Origin: Dendrobium chrysotoxum | Lineage: Eukaryota; Streptophyta; Magnoliopsida; Asparagales; Orchidaceae | Assembly: GCA_019925795.1 (NCBI GenBank) | Contig: CM034311.1 | Location: forward strand, 7,922,126-7,986,125 | Length of the DNA: 64,000 nucleotides | Reading direction: 5' to 3' | Shown: piece after piece, positions 1-10,347 of the stretch | How positions within the stretch are numbered: the first letter of the stretch is position 1 | How the letters are laid out: each line of letters opens with the position of its first letter | Translations under genes and position numbers: made by a program | The notes under the pieces: model-generated | Told to the model about the DNA's origin: nothing | What the model saw: the letters and a program-made list of their open reading frames with translations, nothing else | Database searches by the model: none

Positions 1-285
1 CCAACCTCCTTTTGCTTCCTCCTGAAGCAGGCAGAGAACCTCAGACTCCTTTCGCTTCCTCCTGAAGCGGGTAGAGAACCCCGAATCTTCTTACGAATGA
101 TCCTCTTATAAAGAACACCAACACGATGAAAGACGACGAGCAGAGAATACAACTCTGATCCTTGCTTAGAGCAACCTTCGTGAACCCCTCACGAACTCCC
201 CCTCACAAGATCCTCTCTCTCTCTCTCTAGGGTTTCTCTGGAAAGGAAAGTGGCAAAAGATTTTTCTTGTTGAAAGAAAAAGATC

Positions 286-292
286 TTTTATA
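286..292 (-). promoter_or_regulatory. LTR TATA box
   Basis: On the minus strand the sequence reads CCTATAAAAGA, just downstream of the U3 palindrome array and upstream of a CT-rich, hairpin-bearing transcribed region. The same position is CCTATAAAAGA in the LTR at 51768-53459 and CCTTTAAAAGA in the LTRs at 8491, 38711 and 46823. Confidence 0.75.
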
Positions 293-335
293 GGAGGGCT
301 CAAAATTTGCTCTAAATCTCAACTGGTCGACCTAG

Positions 336-1010
336 ATCATCCAGGACGATCGATAGATCATCATGTATGATCAGTTCAAAATTAGCTGCTTCAGCCTAAA
401 CGATCTGGCTCTTCTAGACGATCAGCAGAAGAAGTTGTTCATATCGTTCCGTACGATTTTGCGATCGTCCGGGATGATTAGTGTAAATTCAAGAATTTCG
501 TCCAGAAGACCGCTCTGGTCGTCCAGAGAAACTTGTGTTGGACGACCCAAAAATGACTTGATCGTCCAGGACGATCAGGATGTCGTCCTGTACGATTAGT
601 TCAAAATGTGCCCAAATCATCCTGAGCACCGCTCTGGATGTACAGCTGAAACACACTAGACGATCATGTTCATCCAGGACGATCCTACAATCATCCAGGA
701 TGATATGATCGTATCAATTAAGTATTAATTACTTTCCTTAATTACCAGACTAATTTAGGCATGATTGTACTGGATCGTCCAGGATGATACACGTATCGTC
801 TGGGATGATCAGACCAAATATCTTAAAATAAAAACTTGCCTAACTTGATCTGGTGGCTAAGAATTTTTGATTTAAGCATATCATCCTGTACGATGCAATG
901 ATCATCCAGGACGATCTACTTAATCAGACACACTTAACTTGGTAGCCCTAATTAGGGTTTCTATTTTTACTTGATCATCCAGGACGATGTGATTATCGTC
1001 CAGGACGATC
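336..1010. promoter_or_regulatory. U3 palindrome array
   Basis: This is an array of 15-bp imperfect to perfect palindromes of the form ATCGTCC-N-GGACGAT. Some are degraded by CG-to-CA/TG changes (ATCATCC, GGATGAT). The first pair is at 336-350 and 357-371, centres 21 bp apart. Pairs are often followed by (T/C)AGTTCAAA. The array lies upstream of the TATA box in the LTR's own orientation. Confidence 0.85.
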
Positions 1011-1261
1011 TGAACAAAAACTTGAACAGAAACTCTAATTCACTCAAGCTCTCCCCCTGAGTGTGTGTGTGCAAGGTTACTTATCTAGGGGATCAGTTAC
1101 ATTACAATTGACTCAAAAAAAGAAAAATAGTACACTTAGACACACTTGGACCCGATCTTGAGTTAGCTTGAGTTGCTCGTGATCTTTTGTGCCTGAAACG
1201 GGTTAGCCAAGAAAAATATAATAGAAACATGTTTTTCATCATCAAAACCAGATTTGTAATA

Positions 1262-2310
1262 GATATTGCCTTAATCACTAAGCAATTTAAAAGTTTTCTA
1301 AGGAAGAAACATAAAAAGTTTCAGAAGTGGAACAAGGGTAAGTGCAGTAAAAATTTTAAAGGTTCATCTGATACTATTTATTTTGAATGTAGGAAGCCTG
1401 GACACATTAAGGCTGATTATCCTACACTTAAAGCTCACCCAAGCAATGAAAATGGTGAGGAGAAATCCAAATTCAAGAAGCACAAGAAGCGGATTCAAAA
1501 GGCATTCTGGGTAGATTCTGCATCCGACTCCTCTGAGACTGAAGCTGAAGAGGAGGAAACCAACTTGTGTCTGATGGATGATGATTATCCTGGTCAGTCT
1601 GATCAAGAAGAGGTATGTGAGCTTACTTATGATCAATTACTTGATATTTTTGAGAAATTTTATTCATCGTATAGGAAACTTAAGAAATTGCATGCTAGCC
1701 TAAAATTAGATTTCTTAACTTTGCAAAAAGAGCATTATGTTGTGGTTAAAGATCATTCTACACTTGATAGTAATCACATGTCTTTACTTGATGAATTAAA
1801 TAAAAAGCATTCTGATTTAATTGTTGAGCATGATTTGTTGAAAATATCACATGTTGAATTAAAAGATGTATTTAAAGAATTAGAAACTCATGCATCTGAT
1901 TTGGATGGTAGTGAACACCATCTAAAATTTAAAATTATAAGTTTGAAGAAAGAAAATGAATTTTTGAGTGTAAAAATTTATGCTTTTGAGAAAAATGAAA
2001 CTCCACCTACTTTCGCACAATTTTATGCACCTCCACCTTTTGAAAAATCTGTTTCAAAATCATGAAAGCATGTTTCATTCAAACCTAGGAATAGGCACTA
2101 TCACCCACATAGATTAGTTAACCCTTTTCCTGGTGTTAGATATTTTTTTTGTGGCATGTTAGGACACATCTCTCACACTTGCACTATTCACCATAGTACA
2201 CATTGGGTGTGGAGGCCTAAATTGCCTGTTTCATAGCACAACACACATGTATTACATTCTTCTTTTCATAAGAAGGAACCCAAACCTGTTTGGGTTCCTA
2301 AATCTGACAT
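1262..2310 (+). pseudogene. gag: Sirevirus gag, 5'-truncated and decayed
   Basis: This is the C-terminal two thirds of a copia gag. It aligns throughout with the more complete gag at 44955-46766 (shared QFKSFLRKKHK, NKGK, CRKPGHIKADYP). A basic linker is followed by zinc knuckle 1 at about 1375-1425. That knuckle starts FECRKPGH, so its first Cys is lost, and its last Cys is Tyr. An acidic stretch follows, then a long coiled-coil-like region rich in Leu and charged residues. A stop at 2063-2065 comes before a decayed second knuckle (FFCGMLGHISHTC). The upstream third of gag is missing because an antisense LTR abuts at 1261. An open frame starting at 1187 is chimeric: its first 25 or so residues are antisense LTR. 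Not functional. Confidence 0.9.
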
Positions 2311-2313
2311 TTA

Positions 2314-5300
2314 ATGATTTTACAGGTGTGCTTTCACACAAGACCTCATGAGAGCATGTGGTACCTGGACAGTGGATGTTCAAGACACATGACTGGAGAT
2401 ATAAATCAGTTCATTTTGTTGGAGGCCAGAGCTGAAGGCAAGGTTACAGTTAGAGACAACACCACCATGAGGGTGGTAGGAGCAGGTATAATTGGTGATT
2501 CAAAGAATTTCATGATTGACAATGTATTTCTTGTAGATGAATTAAAACACAACCTACTGAGCATCAGTCAACTCTGTGACAAAGGATACAACATCAAATT
2601 CCTGCCCACTTGCTGCATTTTAAGCTTAAATGACAAAATTGTTTTGCAGGGATAAATGATCAATAATGTCTACATATTGGATGTAAGTTGCTTTAAAACT
2701 GATATTTTAATTTGCTTAAAAACTGCTGCTGATGAGTCTTGGTTATGGCATAGGAGATTATGTCATGCCAATATAAAAACCCTTAGGAGAGTTACCCAAA
2801 AGGACTTAGTTAGAGGTCTCCCCAAGCTTAAGTTCACTAAGGATCACCTGTGTGATGCCTGTCAATTAGGGAAGCAAGTCCAGTCCTCCTTTCACTCCAT
2901 TAAGGATATTAGCACCTCTAGAACTTTAGAAGTCCTTCACATGAATCTCTTTGGACCCATTAGCACTGCCAGCTTAGGGGAGAAAGTATATGGTTTTATG
3001 ATTGTTGCTGTTTACTCGAGGTTCACTTGGATTAAATTTCTGTCACATAAATCTGAGTCATTTAATTAATTTAAGTCCTTCTCTACTTGGATTCAGAGGA
3101 AGTTAGGTTATGAGATCTTGACTATTCATAGTGATCATGGTGGAGAGTTTGAAAATATAAAGTTTGGAACTTTCTGTGAGGAGCAAGGGATTAGCCATAA
3201 TTTTTTAGCTCCTAGGACCCCTCAACAGAATGAGATAGCTGAAAGGAAGAACATGACCTTAGTGGAAGCCACTAGAGCCATGCTTGCTGAGTATTCACTT
3301 CCAAAATACTTTTGGCCTAAAGCAGTGAACACTGCCTGTTATGTGCTGAATAGGGTGAATGTTAGATCCAATCTGAATAAGACACCTTATGAGATCATTA
3401 AGGGTAGAACTCCAAACCTGTCCCACCTCCATGTCTTTGGCTATAAGGTTTTCATTCTGAATAATGAGAAATCATCCTTAGGAAAATTTGACCCAAAATC
3501 TGATGAAGGAGTGTTCTTAGGCTATTCTAGTATGGGGAAATCCTTTAGGGTGTTTAATAAGAGGACTTTGGTGATGGAAGAGACCACTCATATGGTGTTT
3601 GATGAATTTGATCCTAAGGAGACTAGAGTTGAGGAAGAAGAAGAGGTAGGGGAGATTACCCAAGAGGTTGAAAATACAAATCTGGAGGAAAGGGTAGAAC
3701 CTCAAAATACTTTGCCTAGAGATTGGAAATATTCTTTGAGTCATCCTAAAGAACTGATCTTAGGAGACCTTTCTAAAGGTGTTAGGACTAGGTATGGACT
3801 TAGGAAGGAAGTAAACCACTCTATCTTTATCTCAATGAGTGAACCCACCAACATCAATCAAGCCCTTTATGATGAATTTTGGATCTTAGCTATGTAAGAG
3901 GAACTGAATCAATTTATCAGGAATGATGTTTGAGAGTTAGTAGAAAGACCTAGGAATTAAAATATAGTGGGAAACAAGTGGGTCTTTAAGAATAAGATGA
4001 ATGATTCTGGTGTGGTGGTTAGGAATAAGGTAAGATTGGTGGCAAGGGGTACAATCAGATTGAAGGGATTGATTTTGAGGAGACTTTTGCCCCTGTAGCT
4101 AGATCGAAAGCTATTAGAGTGCTACTAGCCTTTGCATGTTATAAAGGATTCAAGTTATTTCAAATAGATGCCAAGAGTGCCTTTTTAAATGGGATAATAA
4201 AAAAGGATGTCTACATAGAGTAACCCCCAGGTTTTGAGAGTTTCCAATATCTAAATCATGTTTACAAATTAAAAAGGCCTTATATGGATTGAAACAGGCA
4301 CCCAGAGCTTGGTATGAGAGGCTTAGCATATTTCTGTTAGAAAAAGAGTTTATTAAGGGGTGCATAGATACCACCCTTTTTCTGAGAAGAATAGGGGATG
4401 ATTTACTCATTGTTCAGATCTATGTTGATGATATACTTTTTAGATCTTCTAATAAAAATTTATGTGATAATTTTTTTAAAATAATGAGTAATGAGTTTGA
4501 GATGAGTATGATGAGAGAATTATCCTACTTTTTGGGGTTTAGCATAAGGCAACTGGATGATGGAACTTTTCTCAATCAATTTAAATACACTAAGGACATT
4601 TTGAAGAAATATAAAATGGATAAAGCTAAGCCAATCAACTCTCCCATGAGCTCTTCTGTTTAGTTAGATAAGGATTCAAGTGGAAAATCTATTGATCGAA
4701 TAATTGGATCACTGCTTTACCTGATTGCTAGCTGACCTGATATTATGTTTAGTATTTGTCTTTGTACTAGGTTTCAAGCTAATCCTAAAGAGTCCCACCT
4801 TACTGCTATTAAGAGAATTCTTAGATATCTTTTAGGGACCCCAAACCTAAGAATCTGGTTCCCTAGGCACAACACTTCTTTTGAGATTATTGGATTTTCT
4901 GATTCTGACTTTATAGGGTGCAGGGTGGATAGAAAGAGCACTTCTGGAACTTGCTAATTCATAGGACAATCTTTAGTCTTCTGGTCCAGTAGAAAACAGA
5001 ACTTAGTTGCACTTTTCACTACTGAAGCTGAGTATATTGCCTTAGAAAGTTGTGTAGCCCAAGTCCTTTGGTTGAAGCAAAAAGTTTTGGATTTAGGATT
5101 ACCTGTGGGCACAATTTCTGTTCTGTGTAATAATACTAGTGCCATCTGCATTTCTAAGAATCTAATCTAACATTCTAGAACCAAACACATTGATATAAGA
5201 CATCACTTCATTAGGGACCATGTTATAAAAGGGGATATTGATCTAAGTCATGTAGCAACTTAAAATCAGTTGGCTGACATATTTACTAAACCACTGGCCT

Positions 5301-5356
5301 TTGACTCATTCAGTATTTTGAGGACCAGATTAGGTGTGATTGATATAAATGCTTGA
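2314..5356 (+). pseudogene. pol: Sirevirus pol (PR-IN-RT-RNase H), multiply broken
   Basis: The polyprotein would supply protease, integrase, reverse transcriptase and RNase H for copying and inserting the element. Order: aspartic protease motif WYLDSGCSRHMTGD at about 2360; GAG-pre-integrase and HHCC finger (WLWHRRLCHA, LCDACQLGKQ) at 2740-2880; integrase core at 2930-3300 with HSDHGGEFEN; RT with LKQAPRAWY and YVDDI at about 4300-4440; RNase H with DSDF and RKSTSGTC at about 4900; end at a TGA. Stops and frameshifts occur at 2653, 3067, about 3950, 4050, 4220, 4660, 4730, 4955 and later. The first integrase Asp (HMDLFG in the copy at 41906-44955) is Asn here. Pol starts in a different frame from gag at an overlapping TAATG. 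Clearly dead, and older than the copy on the other strand. Confidence 0.93.
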
Positions 5357-5380
5357 TTATGATGACTGATGATTTCTGAG

Positions 5381-5411
<31 letters not shown>

Positions 5412-6530
5412 TCTATTAGTCTTTTGATTTGATTATCTATTTCCTATTTTATTTTTATTCAGTACTGATTTTCTTCTTACCTTTTGTTATTTTTCTGATT
5501 TGAGCATTTATTTTGATGAGATTTTCTTCTTGTTTTTGATTCACTGTTTTATTCTTTTAAAAAATTAGATCACTGCTCACTACTGTTGATAAATTGAATT
5601 TCTGACTGAAAATTTTGCCTTATTTTTTGGTTTGGTAGCTTGTAAGCACTGATTGATTCCACTAGATCTGTTAAAGGGAAGAAATAATGATAATTGTTTC
5701 TCTTTCTCTAACTCCTTTAACGGTATATTATTTCTTTTGGATAAAAATCTTCTTCAAAATAAAAAATTGGTTTTTGAAATAGAGATCAATTTTATCTTCC
5801 TACAGTAATCTACCTCATATGAATAGTGTTTTTAAAGTTTTGAGTCATTATTATGATGTCTGAACCAAGTGATTGCACTTATCATATGATGTATGATTTT
5901 TGTTTTGTGAATTACTCTTCCTTATTGTAGAGAGTAAGTTTTGTCATCTCTTATGTTTGGAAGGTAATTTTACAGCTGAGATTCTTTAACGATTTTGAAA
6001 GGGAGAAAGCTTACAAAAGATGCGCAAAGAGCGCCAAAATGAAAAGAGGCACAAAATTAGCCCAAACTAAAAAGATGCACAATGTCGCCAAAAATTGAAA
6101 GGATACATAAAGTGTATCAAAAAATCAAAAGATGCACAAAGTGCCAAACAAATTGAAAAAGAGGCACAAAATGAGCCCATAAAGAAATAGGCTTTCTTCC
6201 CTTTCAGATCTTTAAATGTCTTAGAAAAATCCATGCACCCTTAATATTTTCAAAAGCTTGAGACGAAAAATCATGATTTCTTATTTCTTACTTTGTAATA
6301 CAATTATATCAGATATTTTTCTGGAATGAGGCTTGAAAGGATCTCTTTTCGAATCTAATTTCTTTTCTTCTGAATTAGATTTTTGTTTTGAAAGGAATTT
6401 GAACCTATAAGGTGTCCGAGGTGGGAGTTAAGAAAGTCGATTTTATTAATTTTTTGGATTTCAGCTCTGTCGATCGTCTTCTTATTAGTTTTTAGATTCA
6501 AAATCAAGGAAAATTTCTGATTTATTGGAG
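5357..6530 (+). repeat. Sirevirus non-coding region between pol and ORF3
   Basis: There is no coding sequence here. The stretch begins with TTTTTA repeats (5382-5412) and contains the hairpin array listed separately. It ends near 6529 at a sequence matching the minus-strand element at about 40661-40690 (GATTCAAAATCAAGG-like). That marks the point beyond which the minus-strand element has lost its ORF3 block. Confidence 0.7.
6015..6185 (+). repeat. 28-bp tandem hairpin array downstream of pol
   Basis: About six tandem units of 27-29 bp each begin AAAAGA and carry a short inverted repeat: TGCGC-AAAGA-GCGCC, GGC-ACAAAATTA-GCC, GATACA-TAAAG-TGTATC, TGCAC-AAA-GTGCC and GGC-ACAAAATGA-GCC. The stems differ from unit to unit while pairing is mostly kept. 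Homologous arrays lie at 26681-26835 and 41005-41175 in two other elements, in the same place relative to pol or its deletion point. Confidence 0.75.
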
Positions 6531-6659
6531 CGGATCGATTCAAAAAAAATAGTTGTTTTTAGTCCTTGCTTTCTTTTGTTATGCTTTAGTTACTATGTTT
6601 TTCTTTTTTTGTGTGTGCTTTTGGGATCTCTGATCTTTCCTCTCCATCCTTCATCTTTT

Positions 6660-7170
6660 TTATTTTTTTGTCACATCGTCCTAAACGATCCCCACATCAT
6701 CCTGGATGATTCCCTTCGTCCTGAAGGATCCATATATCATCCTAGATGATTCATTCAAATCATTCCCACCCTGATCACACGACTGAGATGCACCAATTAT
6801 TAATGATCATCCTGGACGATCTGTGAATCGTCCTGGATGATATGATCCAATTTTCCTGATCCTGATCAAACAGCTGAGAATGTACTAATTATTTATCATA
6901 ATCCTGGATGATACACCTCATCATCTTGGACGATCCACATGTTAGCAGTTGGATGATTCAAATTTAGCCCATCCTATGCATTTATTGCATATCATCACGG
7001 ATGATCCACCTCATCATCCTGGATGATACTTTTCATCAACGGTTGTCCGCCTGGACTCCTCAGGATGATCGCTTGTGTCTAATCATCCTGGACGATATGA
7101 CCGCCTTTTTGACCAATCGTCCTGGCCGTCATATTACTCATATCATGCTGGATGATCCTGCAATCGCACG
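6660..7170 (+). promoter_or_regulatory. Palindrome array upstream of ORF3
   Basis: This is a second cluster of ATCATCCTGGATGAT / ATCGTCCTGGACGAT palindromes, outside the LTRs and directly upstream of ORF3. The motif matches the LTR U3 motif, with many CG-to-TG/CA decayed copies. It lies between the pol 3' region and a TATA-like box at 7191. Confidence 0.75.
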
Positions 7171-7190
7171 GGATGATCTGGTTGACTTCT

Positions 7191-7200
7191 ACTTAAATAG
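7191..7200 (+). promoter_or_regulatory. TATA-like box before ORF3
   Basis: ACTTAAATAG is followed by a pyrimidine-rich leader (7201-7255) and then the ORF3 ATG at 7259. The order palindromes, TATA, CT-rich leader repeats the LTR promoter layout. That it acts as a promoter is inference. Confidence 0.4.
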
Positions 7201-7258
7201 CCATTTTCTTCAGATTTCTTGACCTTCTTCCTTCACTCCTTACTCTCTTGTTATTCTA

Positions 7259-8213
7259 ATGGCTGGTGGAAAGAGATCTAGGCATCAAGGTGTAAGCTCC
7301 TCCCAAGGAAATGTCGATCCCCGCTTCCCTGACGCAGCCGATCGGGCTGCCTTCCAACGCTACCGTAAAGTTGGAATCACTCACTCCAGGATTGTAGAGC
7401 TCACCACCCAGAATTTTCATCATATCCTTCAACTCTCCATCACTAGTGATAAGATCCACACCCTCGTTACTGATCCAGATTTTGATTAGAGAGTCATCAA
7501 TTGTTTCCTTCGAAACACCAATGTTAACTACCACGATAATGCCTGTTCCTCCCTCCTTAAGGATGCCCATACTATTCAACATATCTTTCACTACTCAATC
7601 ATCCCCAAGGCTAGGGACCACATCCACATCACACCTTTTACTTTCCATGACCGCCTACTACATCATGGTCCGCCGAGATTTCAATGCTACTAATCTTCTC
7701 TTTTGATACATCGAACATCTTACTAGCATTAGGGATCCGAGCCACAGGAGACGCCCAAATCTAGCCCTAGGCCACCTCATTACCTATGCCCTTGAGATGA
7801 AATATAATCTACAATATCCAGTCCCTATTGATGTCCCTCCTTCCTTCTTCAAAACCAACTCCTTCCATGTCCTCCACAGCACTCGACTTCATCCAGAGCC
7901 CGCCGCGGATGTTGAGAAAGAAGATGTTCCTGTTCTTGCTGCACCTAATGCCCCTGTTCCCCTTCACATTGCATCTCCCTTTGATCATCTGATGCAGTGG
8001 TTCGACCAGCGGGAGGCCCAGTTTGATTATTATGTGGTTGCCTAGGAGCAGTAGCATACTGCGGATCTACAGCGCTTCAATGACTATGCTGCTCGACAGC
8101 AACAGCAGCTCGACCAGGACATGGCCTAGTTTGGAGCCCATTTTGCCGCCATTCACAGCTGCTTTCATCCACCACCACCTCCTCCTTCTGATCAGGATCC
8201 GCCTCCTTTTTAG
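7259..8213 (+). pseudogene. Sirevirus ORF3 downstream of pol, decayed
   Basis: This is an extra coding region between pol and the 3' LTR, where SIRE1-type elements carry an envelope-like ORF. It starts MAGGKRSRHQG, with PDAADRAAFQRYRK and KARDHIHITPFTFHDRLL further on. After a frameshift near 7660 the main frame gives RRDFNATNLLF, RRRPNLALGHLITYALE and KYNLQYPVPIDVPPSFF. A Gln-rich, probably coiled-coil segment follows (QRFNDYAARQQQQLDQDMA) and a Pro-rich tail ends at TAG 8213. Stops at 7487, about 7706, 8043, 8052 and 8128 break it. I see no signal peptide or membrane helix, so an envelope role is not supported. The layout resembles the putative plant transposon protein domain found in many plant retroelements; that assignment is inference. 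A better-kept copy lies at 63259-64000. Confidence 0.7.
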
Positions 8214-8280
8214 CTTTTGTGTTATTATGATGTTTTTTGTTCGTATTATGTTGTCTGTTCTTCCTCCTTTTTGTGATGTC

Positions 8281-8290
8281 AAAAGGGAGA
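8281..8290 (+). other. Extra polypurine tract
   Basis: AAAAGGGAGA just after the end of ORF3. The same purine block flanks ORF3 at 63187-63200 and the equivalent site at 40568-40590 in the other elements. Multiple polypurine tracts are a known trait of Sireviruses. Confidence 0.5.
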
Positions 8291-8474
8291 GTTAGTATTT
8301 TGAGTGACTAGTAGTTTCTTGTACTATTCTAGTTGTTTTATGTATTGCTCTTATTTTGTAGTTATTTTCCTTATTATATTTTGTGTTTAGTGAAATTTGA
8401 AATGATATTTTTCTTTCATGTGTGCATTGAGTACTCACGTATATTTGAAACTACTACATCAATGTTTGCTATCA

Positions 8475-8490
8475 TAAAAAAGGAGGAGAT
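8475..8490 (+). other. Polypurine tract next to the 3' LTR
   Basis: AAAAAAAGGAGGAGAT directly precedes the LTR start at 8491, the normal place for plus-strand priming. It is the counterpart of the AAAAAGGGGGAGAT at 40406-40420 (minus strand). Confidence 0.8.
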
Positions 8491-8765
8491 TATTATGAAT
8501 TTGGTTTTAAGGGTTATGATTTTGATGATAACAAACATTACTATTTCTGGTTGCCTGTTTAATCTTTCAGGTATGTAGGATCAATTGCAAGTTCAAGCCA
8601 GTCCAAGATCGAGTCAGTCTATTTTGAAATTTAGGTCCAATGTACTATTTTTATTTTTATTGAGTCAAATGCTATGTAATTGATCCCCTAGCTAAGTAAC
8701 CTTACACACACACACACTCAGGGGGAGAGTTTTAGTGAAGTAGAGTTTCTATTCAATTTTTGTTC

Positions 8766-9572
8766 TGATCATCCCAGATAATATTCACATAATCCCGGAC
8801 GATCCAATGAAAATAGAAATCCTAATTAGGATGATCATGTTAAGTTGGTTTAATTAAACTGATCATCCTGGACGATCCCAATATCATACAGGATGATAGG
8901 CTTAAATCAGAAATTCTCAGCCACCAGATCAAGTTAGGCAAGTTTTTATTTTTAGAGATTTGGTCTGATCATCCCGGATGATACGTGTATCATCCTGGAT
9001 GAGCCATTACAATCATGCCTAAATTAGTCTGGTGATTAAGAAAAGTAATTAAGGTCTGATTGATTCAATCATATCGTCCTGGACGATCACAGGATCATAT
9101 GGGATGATGTGTTAAAAATTCTGACCGTCCAGTGCCTATCACCTATACATCCAGAGCTATGTGCTGGTCAATATTCCTATTTTTGAACTAATCGTACAGG
9201 ACGATACCCATATCGTCCCGGATGATCAAGTCATTTTGAAATCGTCCAGCATGTTATGACCTATACGTCCAAAGCTGTGAACCGGATGATTTTGACACTT
9301 TTTGAACTAATCGTACAGGACGATAGACATATCATCCTGGACGATCAAGTCATTTTAAGATCATCCAGCAAAAGTTCCCCTGAACGATCAGAGAGGTGTT
9401 CTGGACGAAATTCCTGATTTACACTAATCATCCTGGATGATCGTAGAATCGTATGGGACGATTTGAACAACTCTTGTCTACTAATCGTCCAGAGGAACTA
9501 GATCATCCAGGCTGATACATGTGATTTTGAACTGATCGTACTGGATGATATGTCGATCGTCCTTGATGATAT
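8766..9572. promoter_or_regulatory. U3 palindrome array
   Basis: Roughly 15 ATCGTCC-N-GGACGAT-type sites, some intact (for example ATCGTCCTGGACGAT) and many with CG-to-TG/CA changes. They lie between the conserved LTR start and the TATA-like box. Confidence 0.85.
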
Positions 9573-9847
9573 GTGACGACTAGTTGAGATTTAGGGCAAT
9601 TTTTGAGCCCTCCTTTAAAAGATCTTTTTCTTCCAACGAGAAAATTTTTTTGTCACTTTTCTTTCTAGAGAAACCTTGAGAGAGAGAGAGAGAGAGCTTG
9701 AGAGAGAGAGAGAGGATCTTATGAGGGGGAATTTGTGAGGGATTCATAAAGGTTGCTCCAAGCAAGGATCAGAGTTGTCTTCTCCGTTCGTCGTCTCTCT
9801 TCTTGTCGATATTTTTTATGGGAGGATCGTTCGTAAGAAGATCTGGG

Positions 9848-9980
9848 TTCTCTGCCCACTTCAGGAGGAAGCAAAAGGAGTTCAAGTTCTCTGCCTGCTT
9901 CAGGAGGAAGTGAAAGGAGTCCAGGTTCTCTGCCTGCTTCAGGAGGAAGCGAAAGGAGTTCAGGTTCTCTGCCTCACCGG
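9848..9980 (+). repeat. 39-bp tandem hairpin repeat in the transcribed LTR
   Basis: Three units (9848-9886, 9887-9925, 9926-9964) plus a partial one each read TTCTCTGCC, hairpin, AAAAGGAGT. The hairpin is GCTTC-AGGAG-GAAGC, perfect in unit 3 and one base off in units 1 and 2. The unit length is a multiple of three, so it stays open as a repeated peptide in one frame, but no function as protein is supported. Confidence 0.85.
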
Positions 9981-10347
9981 GTTGGTGGAAAGGAGTTTTG
10001 TACAGGCTTCTCCGCCTTATTGAGGGAGCAGAAGGAGAGTCACTTTTGTGTTAGTTCAATACCCGGAAGGGAGGCTCTGGGGAGTGGACATAGGTCAAGT
10101 TGATCGAATCACTATAAAATCTGGTGTGCTCTTTCTGATTATTTTCTACACTTTACTTTTATGTTATTATCTGCTTGGGTGAAATCTGTGGTTGATCTTT
10201 TCATTTCTGTGTTTACTTATTTTCGCTACAAATTATCAAAAATATCTTTCCTGTTGCTTACGAATTTTTAAAATAACCAATTTAACCCCCCTCTTGGTTA
10301 GCCTCGGGACTAGTTCATCAGAGCTTAACATCCCTATCGAACTTTCA

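Larger units (their letters stand above)
1..1261 (-). repeat. Sirevirus (Ty1/copia) LTR, cut by the window edge
   Basis: This stretch matches the LTRs at 38711-40405, 46823-48490 and 51768-53459 in the same orientation. It shows the CTTCCTCCTGAAG hairpin units at the start, then a CT-rich leader, a TATA box, a palindrome array at 336-1010, the CCCCCTGAGTGTGTGTG block near 1045, and the terminal ATCATCAAAACCAGATTTG. The expected end GCAACA appears as GTAATA, two C-to-T changes. The next base (1262) is gag coding sequence of an element on the opposite strand, so this LTR most likely belongs to a second Sirevirus nested in the first, with the rest of it left of the window. GATAT at 1262-1266 would be one copy of its target duplication; the other copy is out of view. 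Confidence 0.9.
8491..10347 (+). repeat. Sirevirus 3' LTR (1857 bp) of the plus-strand element
   Basis: The start TATTATGAATTTGG corresponds to TGTTGCAAATCTGG in better-kept copies, and the end is CGAACTTTCA. Order: conserved start, ACACACACACTCAGGGGGAGAG at 8707-8730, palindrome array 8766-9572, TATA-like CCTTTAAAAG at 9612-9621, GA-repeat leader, 39-bp hairpin repeats at 9848-9980, then the GGTTAGCC and CCCCCCTCTTGG block near 10290. AGATT at 10348-10352 is the likely right-hand target duplication. The flank to the right is gypsy RNase H, so the element inserted into that gypsy copy. Confidence 0.9.

Noticed and set aside
363..599. Short open frames in LTR arrays (also 6525-6749, 7001-7222, 39628-39813, 47742-47927)
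   Set aside because: They follow the palindromes and are not conserved as protein.
7259..8213. ORF3 as an envelope gene
   Set aside because: Position fits SIRE1-type envelope-like ORFs, but there is no signal peptide, membrane helix or furin-like site in either copy.
9775..10023. Open frame with a repeated 13-residue peptide, and its antisense or homologous frames in the LTRs at 38711, 46823 and 51768
   Set aside because: The frame is open only because the repeat unit is 39 bp. It is absent from the 40-bp versions, and the conserved property is hairpin pairing rather than the peptide.
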